Of a stretch of 64,000 nt of DNA, positions 18,828-28,932 are shown piece after piece (position 1 is the first letter of the stretch; every line of letters starts with the position of its first letter). The notes beneath the pieces are model-generated. The model was not told the origin of the DNA and did not search any database. It saw nothing but the letters and a program-made list of their open reading frames with translations. This DNA comes from Abyssibacter profundi. Its GTDB lineage: Bacteria; Pseudomonadota; Gammaproteobacteria; Nevskiales; OUC007. Made by a program: the position numbers and the translations under genes. The stretch spans positions 28,233 to 92,232 of the forward strand of contig NZ_QEQK01000013.1 of NCBI RefSeq assembly GCF_003151135.1, in the 5' to 3' direction.

Positions 18828-19532
18828 CTAGAGGGTGGGGATGGCCTCGGCCATCACGACCAGACTGACGATGACGCCGGTGGTCAGCACGGCGCGCAGT
18901 TTCAGATACCAGCCGGGCCAGCCCTTGCGGCGCTGCAGGCCGATGTCGACCAGCAGCAGCCCGGCAAACCCCGCCAGCAGCACGCAGAGGGTGGCAACCG
19001 GACCCATGAGCCAGGCCGGCCAGATGACCAACGGTGGGATCACCGACAGCACATAGCGCCATCGATTGCGCTGATCCCGGACGTTAACCGCCCCACCCCA
19101 CTGGCTTCCGGCCATGAACGACAGGATCAGCACCGCGTAGGCCAAAGTGGCGTTGAAGATGTGTGGGCCGATGAGCCCCACATCCAAATGGCTACCCAGC
19201 GCACCGAGCACGAAAGGAATCAGCCCGGCCAGGCCCAGCGTCCAGGTGATTGGGTCTTCGGGCCGTAGCAGCGGGTGGTCATAGAGTTCGGGTTCCCCAC
19301 CGATGCAGCGACCATGAACGAACACCATCGGTAGCTGCGACCAGCCGTGTTCGGTCTGTAGGTCGTGAAACGCCTGCCGGTGCTCGGCGCTGCCCATGCC
19401 AAGGATGAGGATACGGAAATCGGCGCCCGCCAGACCCAAGCGCTTTTCCAAGGTCCGCGTGTCCGTCAGTTTGGAGGCGATGATGACGATGGGCGTCTCG
19501 TCGATGATCCGCCCCAGTGTAGATGCGTCCAT
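18828..19532 (-). CDS. Degenerate glutaredoxin domain fused to DUF3429 membrane domain
   Basis: 234 residues in two parts. Residues 1 to about 85 look like a glutaredoxin (LPMVFVHGRCIGGEPEL matches the conserved TVPxVFVNGxxIGG region), but the position of the CPYC active site reads IIASKLTDTRT with no cysteine. Residues about 95-230 form several membrane helices with the DUF3429 hallmark SFMAGSQWGGA. DUF3429 function is unknown. The ATG shares one base with the photolyase stop, so the two are coupled. A regulatory rather than catalytic thiol role is inference. Confidence 0.8.
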   Translation of the reverse strand: MDASTLGRIIDETPIVIIASKLTDTRTLEKRLGLAGADFRILILGMGSAEHRQAFHDLQTEHGWSQLPMVFVHGRCIGGEPELYDHPLLRPEDPITWTLGLAGLIPFVLGALGSHLDVGLIGPHIFNATLAYAVLILSFMAGSQWGGAVNVRDQRNRWRYVLSVIPPLVIWPAWLMGPVATLCVLLAGFAGLLLVDIGLQRRKGWPGWYLKLRAVLTTGVIVSLVVMAEAIPTL

Positions 19533-21055
19533 TACAGCTGCCCGTCTCGCGCCAGCTTGCGCACGGTATTGGCGCGCCGGCTGATCGCGGCGCGCTCGCC
19601 GCTGTTCTTGCGGGCGTAGTGGCGGTACTGGAACCGCATGCGCCGATGATCGGCAAAGCGGTCTTCGTGACGGGCCAGGAAATCCCAGTAAAGCGTGGTC
19701 ATCGGACAGGCTTGGTCGGTCGTAGCATCCCCGGGATCATACCGGCAGCCGTCGCAGTAGTTGCTCATCCGCTTCACATACTGGCCGCTGGCCACGTAGG
19801 GCTTGCTGGCCATGCGCCCGCCGTCAGCGTGCTGGGACATGCCCAGCGTATTGGGTAGTTCCACCCATTCAACGGCGTCGACGTAAATCGCTAGATACCA
19901 GGCGTGGACCTCACGTGGGCGGACACCCAACAGCAGACCAAACAGCCCCGTGATCATCAGGCGCTGGATGTGGTGGGCGTAGCCGTAGCGCAGCGTCTGC
20001 CCGACCGCCTGCTGCATGCACTGCATTTCCGTCTGGCCGGTCCAGTACATCGGCGGCAAGGCCTCCTGCGCGTCCAGGCGGTTCTCGTCCAGCCACTGGG
20101 GCATATCGCGCCAGTAGAGGCCGCGCACATACTCACGCCACCCGAGTATCTGTCGGACAAAGCCTTCAACCGCGTTGATCGGGGCATGGCCGGATTCCCA
20201 GGCTTGAACAGCGGCATCCATCACCGACCGCGGGTCGATGAGTTTCAGGTTGAGCGCAGCCGACAGCGTGGAATGTGATAGGAACGCGGCGTCGGTCCAC
20301 ATGGCGTCCTGGTGGGCGCCAAAGCCGGCCAGGCGGTGTTCGACAAAATCGTCCAGTGCCTGCTGGGCTTGTGCCGGGGTCACCGGCCAGTCGAAGTCCG
20401 CCAGCTCGCCGGGGTGATCTGGCCAGCGCGCCTCGACCAGGTCGATGACGGACTGGGTGGTTGCGTCGGGGTCGAAACGCTGCCGCGGTGGCAGCTTGCC
20501 AGGCCCTCCCCGGCCAAAACTGGCGCGATTATCCTCGTCATAATTCCAACGCCCGCCGGCAGGCTCGCGATTGCGCATCAGAATACCCGTCCGCTTGCGC
20601 AGCCATCGGTAGAAATCCTCCAGCAGAAAGCGTTTACGCCCGTCGGCCCACGCTTCGAAGTCGGCCAGGGAGCAGATGAAGTGTGGATCGTCGTCGACCA
20701 CCAACTCGATGCCGGCGTCGCGACAGGTCTGTTCGATGGATTGTTCCACGCGCCAGTCGCCCGGTTTGAGCAGACGGACACGTTGCGGCTGGTGCTGGGT
20801 CAGGTCCGCCGCCAGCGCGGCGGCCAGGTCTGGATGCGCGCCGAGTTCGTGATAGATCAACGGCCGGTCGAGGTCGTCGCGAAAATGGCGCATGGCCGAC
20901 AGAAACAAGACCAGCCGAGCCTTATGAGACCAGACATGCGTGGCCTCATCGTCGACTTCGGCCATCCAGACCCGGTCCTGCTCGGGATCCATGTCGGCGA
21001 TCAGGGCATGGGCGGGATCCAGTTGGTCGCCGAGCACGACAATGAGATCACGCAT
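19532..21055 (-). CDS. Cryptochrome/photolyase family protein, iron-sulfur (FeS-BCP, PhrB-like) type
   Basis: 507 residues starting [19 protein letters not shown], the Rossmann antenna domain of the FeS bacterial cryptochrome/photolyase group. The C-terminal part has the four cysteines expected for a [4Fe-4S] cluster: one in EMQCMQQ and three in [12 protein letters not shown]...ACPMT (spacing CxxC-x12-C). FAD-binding helical residues are in [18 protein letters not shown]. Characterised relatives are (6-4) photolyases that repair UV lesions with light. The long reading frame upstream of 21055 encodes nothing recognisable. A DUF2256 gene overlaps the start by 8 bases and a DUF3429 gene follows. 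Confidence 0.92.
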   Translation of the reverse strand: MRDLIVVLGDQLDPAHALIADMDPEQDRVWMAEVDDEATHVWSHKARLVLFLSAMRHFRDDLDRPLIYHELGAHPDLAAALAADLTQHQPQRVRLLKPGDWRVEQSIEQTCRDAGIELVVDDDPHFICSLADFEAWADGRKRFLLEDFYRWLRKRTGILMRNREPAGGRWNYDEDNRASFGRGGPGKLPPRQRFDPDATTQSVIDLVEARWPDHPGELADFDWPVTPAQAQQALDDFVEHRLAGFGAHQDAMWTDAAFLSHSTLSAALNLKLIDPRSVMDAAVQAWESGHAPINAVEGFVRQILGWREYVRGLYWRDMPQWLDENRLDAQEALPPMYWTGQTEMQCMQQAVGQTLRYGYAHHIQRLMITGLFGLLLGVRPREVHAWYLAIYVDAVEWVELPNTLGMSQHADGGRMASKPYVASGQYVKRMSNYCDGCRYDPGDATTDQACPMTTLYWDFLARHEDRFADHRRMRFQYRHYARKNSGERAAISRRANTVRKLARDGQL

Positions 21056-21203
21056 GGCGGGCGCTCGGCCTTCCGCTGCGTCGACAGCGTTCAGAGCAGT
21101 AGACAACCTGCGGCCAGTCGCGGGCCCAGCGTTTGCGCCAGGCGAACGGTCGCTGGCAGACCGGACATTGTTTTTCCGGCAGATAAGGCTTGCGGTGGAC
21201 CAT
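21048..21203 (-). CDS. DUF2256 small zinc-ribbon-like protein
   Basis: 51 residues, reading [40 protein letters not shown] and [15 protein letters not shown] followed by YCSERC gives four cysteines suited to a zinc site, and [12 protein letters not shown] is the DUF2256 hallmark. This short family is very often found beside FeS-type cryptochrome/photolyase genes, as here, where its 3' end overlaps the photolyase start by 8 bases. An ATG four codons upstream (21215) could also be the start. Function unknown; a role with the photolyase is inferred from co-occurrence. Confidence 0.88.
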   Translation of the reverse strand: MVHRKPYLPEKQCPVCQRPFAWRKRWARDWPQVVYCSERCRRSGRPSARHA

Positions 21204-21293
21204 GGACCGTCGCATCGAGATGGCCTGTGAGCGTCGGCAATTCCTGCGCCTGACCGCAACAGCTGTTCATGTTTGACCGCGAACCCAAGGCGA

Positions 21294-22904
21294 TCAGGGC
21301 GTGGTGATCGGACCCGGGCAGCTGTATCCGATGGGGTCACCGGCCAGCGCATCGGCCACGGCGTTCGCGTTGCGTAGGCTGTTCGGGTCGCTGTCCAGCA
21401 AGCGATCCACCAGGTCGCGGTAGCTTTCGATGACGGGGGCGAGATAGTCCAGTGACAGCTTGTCGATGGTGTCCGCCGGCGAGTGGTGGAAGAGCCCGGC
21501 TCCGGAGATGCCCAGCGTGGGAATCTGCAAGGCGTAGGCGGCCTGGGTCTCGCCAGGATTGAACACGCCGCCGGGCGATACCGTGAGTGCCTGCGTGGCA
21601 ATCACGTCGGCAAAAGCGGCCAGCGTGGCGGTTTCCAACAAGGGGTTTTCCGAGATCACCAGCGCACGCTGCGTGGCGGGTAGCCCGGTGGGCATGGGCT
21701 CACCCTGACGCTCGATATAACCTCGGCTGGCCAAGCCCGCGCCCAGATGCACATAAGTCGCCACGCGCTCGGGTCCCAGGCATTGCAGGACCCGCTCCTG
21801 ACCAAACCCCATCATCTCGTGCGCACCTGTGAAGGTGAACACCACGGTGTAAGGCAGCGGGCCTTCGCGCCGGACCCGGTCGGCCAGATACCGCGCCAGG
21901 TAGATGAGCCCGCCCACGCCGGGGCCGCGTTCCGAGCCCACGGTGAACCAACCATTGACGGGGGTGCCAATGACCAGAAATTGATCCCGATTCACGCCCG
22001 GTAGAAACGCATAGCTGTTCGAGGAATAGCCATCTGGGCCCGGCTCGGCGATGTCTGCGTCCACAACCAGCTGCGCGGGCTGGCCGGCCAGTTCCACGAG
22101 GCGTTGTCCGTCGAATTCGCCGACGATAAGGGTTGGCAGACTGCGCGGGCCCTCGAAGGTGTTGTAGTTCTGGGCGACCAGTTCGTTGGATGGTCCTTCG
22201 ACGGCGACGATCGCCCCGATGGCGCCCTGCTCGGCGGCCCAATCCAGCGCCTGCTGGGCGCCCACGGTCGCGGCGTTGAGCACTTGCCGCGCGGTGAAGA
22301 TGATGACCTTGCCGGAGACATCGCCGGCGGCCAGCCGATCCAATAGGCTGCCTCCTCCCAGATCAACCAGGTCACCGCTAACGCCCTGGGGCGGTGTCAC
22401 CCCTTGGAAATACCACGGAAATACGGCGGGTCGGTAGGTGGATCCATCCGCCAGGCTGACGGTGAGTTCGTAGTTTCGCGGTTTGAAGATCGGGAACCCG
22501 AACGGCTGTTCCTGGATGTGTTCCAGCCCGTCGATGCGACGGAATTGATCCGCGGCCCAGCGGTGAACCTGATGGCCCAGGCCGCTGCCCGTGCGCGGTC
22601 CCGGTAGGCACTTGTACCACTCGGTGTCCGGGTCCGTGGTCAGACACTCGTCGAAATGAGCTGGCTCGACGATGACATCCAGGTACGCCTGCAAATGGGC
22701 GTACGCGGTGGGGCCAGGCTCGCCCAGTGGAATCTCAAAACCCGTGGTCGGTGATTCGGTCGGATCTGTGGGGTCGGCAGGTTCGTTGGCCACCGGCGTG
22801 GCGTCGCCGCCCCCGTCCACACAGGCAGTGAGCACCAGTAACAGCCCCAGCAGCATGGCGGTGGCATGGAGTGGTCGTCGCGCGCGCGGGGTCCGTCGGG
22901 CCAT
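21294..22904 (-). CDS. M28-peptidase-like lipoprotein with PA domain, metal ligands not conserved
   Basis: 536 residues. Signal with lipobox LVLTAC (Cys near 28). A protease-associated domain lies around 190-270 (GKVIIFTARQVLNAATVGAQ). The M28 fold is recognisable from FTFTGAHEMMGFGQERVL and the C-terminal HHSPADTIDKLSLDYL. Where classical M28 enzymes have HxD and the GAnDNasG metal loop, this protein has IGTPVNGWFTVGSERGPGVGG, so two ligand positions are absent. It may be a non-classical hydrolase or a binding protein in the envelope. It is transcribed leftward, 80 bases after the ECF-operon genes. Confidence 0.8.
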   Translation of the reverse strand: MARRTPRARRPLHATAMLLGLLLVLTACVDGGGDATPVANEPADPTDPTESPTTGFEIPLGEPGPTAYAHLQAYLDVIVEPAHFDECLTTDPDTEWYKCLPGPRTGSGLGHQVHRWAADQFRRIDGLEHIQEQPFGFPIFKPRNYELTVSLADGSTYRPAVFPWYFQGVTPPQGVSGDLVDLGGGSLLDRLAAGDVSGKVIIFTARQVLNAATVGAQQALDWAAEQGAIGAIVAVEGPSNELVAQNYNTFEGPRSLPTLIVGEFDGQRLVELAGQPAQLVVDADIAEPGPDGYSSNSYAFLPGVNRDQFLVIGTPVNGWFTVGSERGPGVGGLIYLARYLADRVRREGPLPYTVVFTFTGAHEMMGFGQERVLQCLGPERVATYVHLGAGLASRGYIERQGEPMPTGLPATQRALVISENPLLETATLAAFADVIATQALTVSPGGVFNPGETQAAYALQIPTLGISGAGLFHHSPADTIDKLSLDYLAPVIESYRDLVDRLLDSDPNSLRNANAVADALAGDPIGYSCPGPITTP

Positions 22905-22984
22905 TGTGGACAGTGGAGACAGGCAGGAACGCAGTGTCCCGCGCCGCGCGCCCTGCGGCTATCGGCCAGCCGGCCCGGGCGCTG

Positions 22985-23563
22985 TCAGAAAATCCTGTAC
23001 GGTGCCTGTCGGGCCGGTCCGATGCAGTAGTCGCGCGAACGCCGCCACAGGCGCCAGGCCCACCACTGGCAGGCGCCGATCCAGGCCAGGGCCCAGCCCA
23101 TCGAAAACGCGAGGTAGGGCCAGCGATCGGTGAAGCCGTAGAGCGCCAGATCCAGCAGCGGCAGCGGCAGGATTAACAGGAACAGCACCGTGGCGGCCCG
23201 GCAAACCGTGAGCCAGAAGCGAGACACGGCAAGCATCCGCGCCCGGATGGCCCAGGGTCGGACCGGCAGCGGTGCCTGCTGGCGACGGTAGGCGGCCAGG
23301 ACCACCCACCAGTAGCCGATGATGCTCAGGCCCAGCAGGGCGATCATCAGGTATTCCAGCGTATGGTCGAGGCGGGTCCAGGCCCAGGCCAACAGCAGCA
23401 GCGCAAACGGTGATCCAATCATTTCGGATGCGATGTACCAGCGCATCCAACGCACCCGCTTGCTCAGGCGTGTGACATCCGGTGGTGCGGTGCTGCGACC
23501 CGTTTGATCCGGGTGGGTGTCGACCTGCTGCCAGGCCTGGCGCATTGAATCCCATTCGTTCAT
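22985..23563 (-). CDS. Membrane protein following ECF sigma factor (possible anti-sigma factor)
   Basis: 192 residues, not recognised as a named family. About 45 N-terminal cytoplasmic-looking residues (MNEWDSMRQAWQQVD...) precede four to five hydrophobic segments (SPFALLLLAWAW, YLMIALLGLSIIGYWWVVL, AATVLFLLILPLPLLDL, AFSMGWALAWIGACQWW). Its ATG overlaps the stop of the sigma-factor gene by 4 bases, the position where anti-sigma factors are normally found. The short soluble head plus membrane domain would fit that role, but there is no zinc anti-sigma HxxxCxxC motif. Confidence 0.6.
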   Translation of the reverse strand: MNEWDSMRQAWQQVDTHPDQTGRSTAPPDVTRLSKRVRWMRWYIASEMIGSPFALLLLAWAWTRLDHTLEYLMIALLGLSIIGYWWVVLAAYRRQQAPLPVRPWAIRARMLAVSRFWLTVCRAATVLFLLILPLPLLDLALYGFTDRWPYLAFSMGWALAWIGACQWWAWRLWRRSRDYCIGPARQAPYRIF

Positions 23564-24054
23564 GGCTTGGCCTCCGCGGCCAGTTGTTTGCTGAGCGCGG
23601 CGCGGGCCCGGTTCAGTCGCACGCCGACGAGATTGCTGGTGATATCCAGCACCTTGGCCATTTCCGCATAGCTCAGGCCTTCCAACGCCAAGGTCACCAG
23701 CTGGCGCTGGCCCAGCGGTAGCGCACGGACCGCGGCCAGCAGGCGATCGGCCTGTTCCTGCCGTTCGGCGCGATCGAGGGCCGAGCCCTCGGGACTGCTC
23801 ATATCCGGAATCTGATCCGTCGATCGGGGCTGCCTGGACTGCGTCAGGGCATGGGAGGCGCCGCGGTTATGGGCAATGCGCAGCACAAACGTGCGCGGCG
23901 ACGCCTCGCCGCGAAACCGTGGCCAGGCGCGCCAGATCGCCACCAGCATGTCCTGCGTCAGGTCTTCGGCCAGACCGGGGTCGTGTTCGTAGCTGGCGGC
24001 TACGCGGCGGATGGCGGGTCCATGCTCGGCCACCAGCGCGTCAAAATCGCTCAT
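23560..24054 (-). CDS. ECF-type RNA polymerase sigma factor
   Basis: 164 residues. Region 2: DPGLAEDLTQDMLVAIWRAWPRFRGEASPRTFVLRIAHN. Region 4: LPLGQRQLVTLALEGLSYAEMAKVLDITSNLVGVRLNRAR, with the helix-turn-helix. The length and two-region structure are those of an extracytoplasmic-function sigma factor. I start at ATG 24054 because sequence upstream is not sigma-like. It lies 28 bases after an ABC permease gene and overlaps the membrane-protein gene by 4 bases. The target promoters, possibly its own operon, are unknown. Confidence 0.9.
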   Translation of the reverse strand: MSDFDALVAEHGPAIRRVAASYEHDPGLAEDLTQDMLVAIWRAWPRFRGEASPRTFVLRIAHNRGASHALTQSRQPRSTDQIPDMSSPEGSALDRAERQEQADRLLAAVRALPLGQRQLVTLALEGLSYAEMAKVLDITSNLVGVRLNRARAALSKQLAAEAKP

Positions 24055-24082
24055 GGCTGCGGGCGTGGATCGGTCAGGCGCC

Positions 24083-25245
24083 TCACAGGCCGCGCAGCAT
24101 GCGTTCAGAGGCATACATCCGAGCCGTGGCGATGACGCAAACCAGCCCCAGCCCCACCACGGTGGCCGTGGCCACAGCCCAGGACAGCGGGTCCGGCGAC
24201 AGCTCCCGCAATGCATCGCCCAGTAGCTGCTGTTGACCCAGTACCGGGACGGCAAACATCCAGGGTTCGGCATCTAGCTGCAGAAAACTCACCGCCATGG
24301 CGGGCACCATGGGGACGAACATCAACAGCGACAGATACGTCTGCGCCTCTTTGAACGACTTCGCGTAGCTGGAGGCCAGCATCTGCAACCCGGCGGCCAA
24401 CAGGGACAGCGGTGCGATGAGTGCGAACATGGTCAGCATCGACATCGGCGTGGGCTGATAGCGAATGCCCAGCTCGCCCAGCGGCGCCATGGGCAACAGC
24501 AGGCCCATGGCGGTGAGCGTCAACGCCACGCCCAACAGCCCGAACAGCGCCGCGACCAGCCACTTGCCGACGACCAGCGCCAGCGGCGACACCGGCTGGA
24601 CCAGCAGGGCCTCTAGCGACCGTCGTTCCCGCTCACCGGCAGTGGCGTCGATGCTGACATGCATGCTGCCGAAGAAGGCGGCAATCAATACGAAGACCTG
24701 GAAGCCGCTCAGCACCAGCGCCGCGCGGTCGGCGCGGCTGGCGACATCACGGCGCTGGGTGAGCACCGGTTGCGCGGCCTGGGGCGATACGCCGAGAGCC
24801 ATGAGGCGCAGGCTGGCCAGCTCGCCGCTCCAGGCCGCGATGGTTTGTTCCACGCGGCGCGTGGCGCTTTGGCTGCTGGTGCGCGAACTGTCATGGAGCA
24901 GCTCGATATGGGCCGGCTGGCCGGCGCGCATCCGCCGCCGGAAGTCATCGACGGGTCGCAGGATCACGTCGTGGTCGCCCACGGCCTGCTCTGCATCGAT
25001 GTCCGGGGCCAGTGTCTCCAGGCGGTAGCCCGCCTCGCGCAGGTGTTGGGCCAGGCCCGGCGCCCGATCGATGTGCTGCACGGTGACCTGCTGCTCGTTC
25101 CGGGTCTCGTTTTCCACCAGCGCCGTGAACGCGGCCAGCATCATCACCGGCCCCATGAGGGCATAGCCGACCAAGGTCATAATCGACCGCGGATCCCGGC
25201 GAGCATCGATGAACTCCTTGGTGGCCACGGCCCAGAGTTGGCGCA

Positions 25246-25249
<4 letters not shown>
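24083..25249 (-). CDS. ABC-2 type transporter permease (NatB-like)
   Basis: 388 residues. It begins QLWAVATKEFIDARRDPRSIMTLVGYALMGPVMM (first helix), then a periplasmic domain of roughly 150 residues, and a five- to six-helix membrane domain that includes AGERERRSLEALLVQPVSPLALVVGKWLVAALFG, the characteristic ABC-2 cytoplasmic motif. It would pair with the adjacent ATPase to form an exporter; NatAB-type systems export sodium or other small molecules, but the substrate here is unknown. Its ATG overlaps the ATPase stop (ATGA). Confidence 0.88.
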
Positions 25250-25976
<727 letters not shown>

Positions 25977-25980
<4 letters not shown>

Positions 25981-27380
25981 TCGGGAAGCTCCGGTCCAGT
26001 GGCGTCAATAAAAAATGCCTTGGGCTGGATGTCCGCCACGCAGCGGGTATCCAGTGATTGGGGGTCCGCCGTGTCGATAAAGCGGGAGGTCAGTTCGGCG
26101 ATACAGCCTCGGCGGCTGGCAATATGCGCAGCGCCAGCGACTTCCAGCACGCGGCTATTGGACAGCGTCCGCGCGGCCTGGTGGGCGGTGTACGGCGGTG
26201 TGACCGGGTCCCACTGTCCGGCAATCAGCAGGCTGGGGATGTCGCTGGTCACCGGTTCGTGGAAGTCGGGTGCCACGGCGTGTCGGGGCCAGACCGAACA
26301 GGCGGTCATCCAGAATTTGAATACCTGGTCTCCCATAAACGATGTCCGTTCGGCTGCACTGATGTCGGCAGCCTCAAGCCGGCCGATGTCCTCCGAGCAC
26401 AAAACCGACAGCATCATCCCGAAGGCGATGTCATCCAGCATGCCGCTGTTAAAGGCCTCTGCCGCTGCATGCAACGGCGCGTAACGGCCCTCGAATGCCT
26501 GGATGATGGTGTACGGGAGCACGCGAATCATCGCATCGCTGTACAGCATGCCGCGGAGGGCCGAACCCGCACGCAGCGCGTTGAATGACTCCTCGCGGGT
26601 GGCGCCGGTGAGCGGATGCGCCAGGTCGGCCGCGAACGGCCGGGCATCCAAACGGTTCATCAGGGTGTCGAAGCGTCGCGGCAGCGCCGGGAAAGCTTCC
26701 GAACAGCCGGTTTCGTCTGCACAGGCCTGAAACACACGCGTTAGCGCCTGTTGCGCATCGGCGCCCATGTGGGCGCCAATGGTCCAGTCCGTGGGCGCGA
26801 CCGAATCCAGGGTGAGGGTTCGGGTGTGCGCCGGATAGCGGCGGGCGTAGACCAGTGCGGCCCGCGTGCCCCAGGACCCGCCCCAGAGATTGAGTGTCGG
26901 TGCCGCCAGTGCTTGGCGTAGCCGATCCAGATCATCGGCCACGGCCTCGCTGCCATAGGCGGTCAGGTCCGTATCCAGCTGATCACGACAGGCCACGGTC
27001 TCGGCCACGATGCGCTCGCGGTCGTCGGCGAAGTCGTCATCTTCGAAGGGACAGGCCAGCTTGTTGGATGAACCGGTGCCACGCGGGTCGATGATGACAA
27101 TGTCGCGGTCGACATTGGCGTCGCGCAGCAGACCACCCGCCATCGCGGCGATGGAGCGCCCGGATTGTCCGGGCCCGCCGGGGATCACGACAATCGGATC
27201 GGGCGCGGGGGTGGCGGACTGTGCCGGTAGCCGGACAAAGGCCAGCGGCAGCTGCTCGCCGTCGGGCTCGGCGTGATGCAGGGGCACCGACAGCTCGCCG
27301 CATTCCACGCGGCTACCCAGCCCGTCGACAAAGCAGGGGGAGGTCAGGCCGGTCGCGGCCAGGGCCAGTATCGAAAACAC
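25977..27380 (-). CDS. Exported S33-type alpha/beta hydrolase (tripeptidyl aminopeptidase-like)
   Basis: 467 residues if started at GTG 27380, which follows AAAGGA and gives a hydrophobic leader (FSILALAATGLTSPC); no better start is evident. The alpha/beta-hydrolase fold has the oxyanion segment VVIPGGPGQSG, nucleophile WGGSWGTRAALVYARRYP, catalytic Asp in AGQWDPVTPPYTA and His in VAGAAHIAS, matching the S33/TAP family that cleaves N-terminal peptides. At least eight cysteines suggest disulfides in the periplasm. It is first in the overlapping hydrolase-ATPase-permease-sigma-membrane set and divergent from murI. Confidence 0.82.
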
Positions 27381-27603
27381 GCGGCGATCCTTTGGGGGAG
27401 ATACCTCGCTAGTGTGCGGTGGGCTCGGATTTATTACATCCGGGTGCGACGAGCCGCAGCGCCCATCGCCCGGCGCGGGCGGGATCGTGGTGTCCATGCC
27501 GCCGGGCGGTCACAATACGCGCCTTGATGAGCGCCCTGTCTGCCATGACCGCCCCGCCCTGTTCCACGGCCCCTGTCCGGGGCCTGCACTGCTGGCTCCT
27601 GCC

Positions 27604-28497
27604 ATGAGCGCGGCGCCTATTGGTGTCTTCGACTCGGGCGTGGGCGGGCTGTCGGTCCTGCGACATATTCATCGCATGCTGCCCTCCGAATCGCTGATCT
27701 ATGTCGCCGATTCCGCCTATGCGCCCTACGGTGATCGCAGTAGCGAGGAGATCCACGCGCGGGCGCATGCGATTTGCCGGTTCCTGATCGACCAGGGTGC
27801 CCGCGCCATCGTCGTGGCCTGCAACACGGCCACGGCGGTGGCCGTGGCATCGCTGCGAGCAACCTTCGATTTACCCATCGTGGCCATGGAGCCGGCGATC
27901 AAGCCCGCGGCGGCGCTGACACAAACCGGGGTGGTGGCTGTGCTGGCGACCCAGCGCACGCTGGCCAGCCAGCAAATCGAGCGGCTAGTTCAGCGACATG
28001 CCCAAGGCTGCCGCGTACTGCTTCAGCCCTGTCCGGGGTTTGTCGATCAGGTGGAGCGAGGGGAGCTGACCGGTGCCCGGACCCGCCGGCTGGTCGCCGA
28101 CACCCTGCAGCCGCTACTGGATGCGGGCATCGACGTCCTGGTGCTGGGGTGTACCCACTACCCGTTCCTGCTGCCGGCGATTCGCGCCGTGGTCGGCGAG
28201 GACCTGACCATCATCGACCCGGCCGAGGCGGTGACCCAGGAGTTGCAACGGCGACTGACCGGCCACCGGAGCGCTGCCGAGCGTGCCGTCGGGCCCGCGA
28301 CGTTGCGGTTTTACACCACCGGCTCGATTGCGACAGTGGGTCCGGTGCTGGACGCCCTGTGGGGGCGACCGGCGCAGCTGTCCGGCTGTCTGGATGCCCA
28401 GACCGACACGGTGCAGGGCGCGTCACCGGCAAGGGCGTCCGCCGAAGGAACAAGCGCGCCACCGCCGCACTCAAGTTGCCCGGATGGCGGCCGATAA
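27604..28497 (+). CDS. murI: Glutamate racemase
   Basis: 297 residues. Converts L- to D-glutamate for peptidoglycan. It starts SAAPIGVFDSGVGGLSVLRHI (substrate loop), with the two catalytic cysteines in VACNTATAVAV (Cys73) and LGCTHYPFLLPAI (Cys183). The reading frame is open upstream to 27412, but conservation starts at the ATG used. The C-terminal 30 residues (ASAEGTSAPPP...) are poorly conserved. It is followed after 30 bases by a small unknown gene. Confidence 0.95.
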   Translation: MSAAPIGVFDSGVGGLSVLRHIHRMLPSESLIYVADSAYAPYGDRSSEEIHARAHAICRFLIDQGARAIVVACNTATAVAVASLRATFDLPIVAMEPAIKPAAALTQTGVVAVLATQRTLASQQIERLVQRHAQGCRVLLQPCPGFVDQVERGELTGARTRRLVADTLQPLLDAGIDVLVLGCTHYPFLLPAIRAVVGEDLTIIDPAEAVTQELQRRLTGHRSAAERAVGPATLRFYTTGSIATVGPVLDALWGRPAQLSGCLDAQTDTVQGASPARASAEGTSAPPPHSSCPDGGR

Positions 28498-28527
28498 CCC
28501 CGGACAAGCCCCCGTCCGGAGTCCGTC

Positions 28528-28932
28528 ATGGACAAAGCCATTGCTGCCGTCGCCACGGTGCGCAACGCGATCATCGATACCGTCAACGAGCTTTGCATTC
28601 CCGCTGGCGGGTGTATTCATCTGGCCACGCTTAAAGCGCACATCGGCGGTCTACGGGTGCGCAAGGACGACTACACCGACGCGCTGTCTTCACTCGTGCA
28701 TCAGGGGGTGTTCACCACCGAGGTCGATGGTGAGGGGCTATTGCTGCAACTGACCGAGGTGGGGGCCGATGTCGTCTACGCCCCGCCATCGCTGGTTCGG
28801 CCCATGGACTGGATCGCCGCGTTTCGCACGCTCAAGGCGCAGCGTGAATTTCTGCGTCGTCCTGCCGCCAATGACGGTCCGGTGTACGGACGGCGCGCCA
28901 ATGACCAGCCGTTGTCCGTCAGCGCGTATTAG
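28528..28932 (+). CDS. Conserved-looking hypothetical protein, winged-helix-like
   Basis: 134 residues; I do not recognise the family. It is predicted soluble, with alternating helices in the first 80 residues (AAVATVRNAIIDTVNELC; DDYTDALSSLVHQGVFTTEVDGEGLLLQLT). The helix-strand pattern VFTTEVDGEGLLLQLTEVGADVV resembles the wing of a winged-helix domain, but no DNA-binding claim can be supported. ATG follows a plausible leader 30 bases after murI. It is convergent with the StpA-like gene, the two overlapping by 14 bases at their 3' ends. Confidence 0.7.
   Translation: MDKAIAAVATVRNAIIDTVNELCIPAGGCIHLATLKAHIGGLRVRKDDYTDALSSLVHQGVFTTEVDGEGLLLQLTEVGADVVYAPPSLVRPMDWIAAFRTLKAQREFLRRPAANDGPVYGRRANDQPLSVSAY

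Noticed and set aside
20740..20760. TTGTTCCACGCG as a parS half-site
   Set aside because: The second arm is absent, and the bases are coding sequence of the photolyase.
20312..21253. 313-residue reading frame antisense to the photolyase
   Set aside because: Composition (Arg/Gly/Pro/Gln-rich) and lack of any motif mark it as an antisense shadow; the opposite strand has a full iron-sulfur photolyase.
19532..21601. A single 689-residue protein ending in the photolyase
   Set aside because: The first 182 residues are antisense to the M28-like gene and have no family features; the photolyase fold starts at [11 protein letters not shown] (21055), and a DUF2256 gene fits in the gap in another frame.
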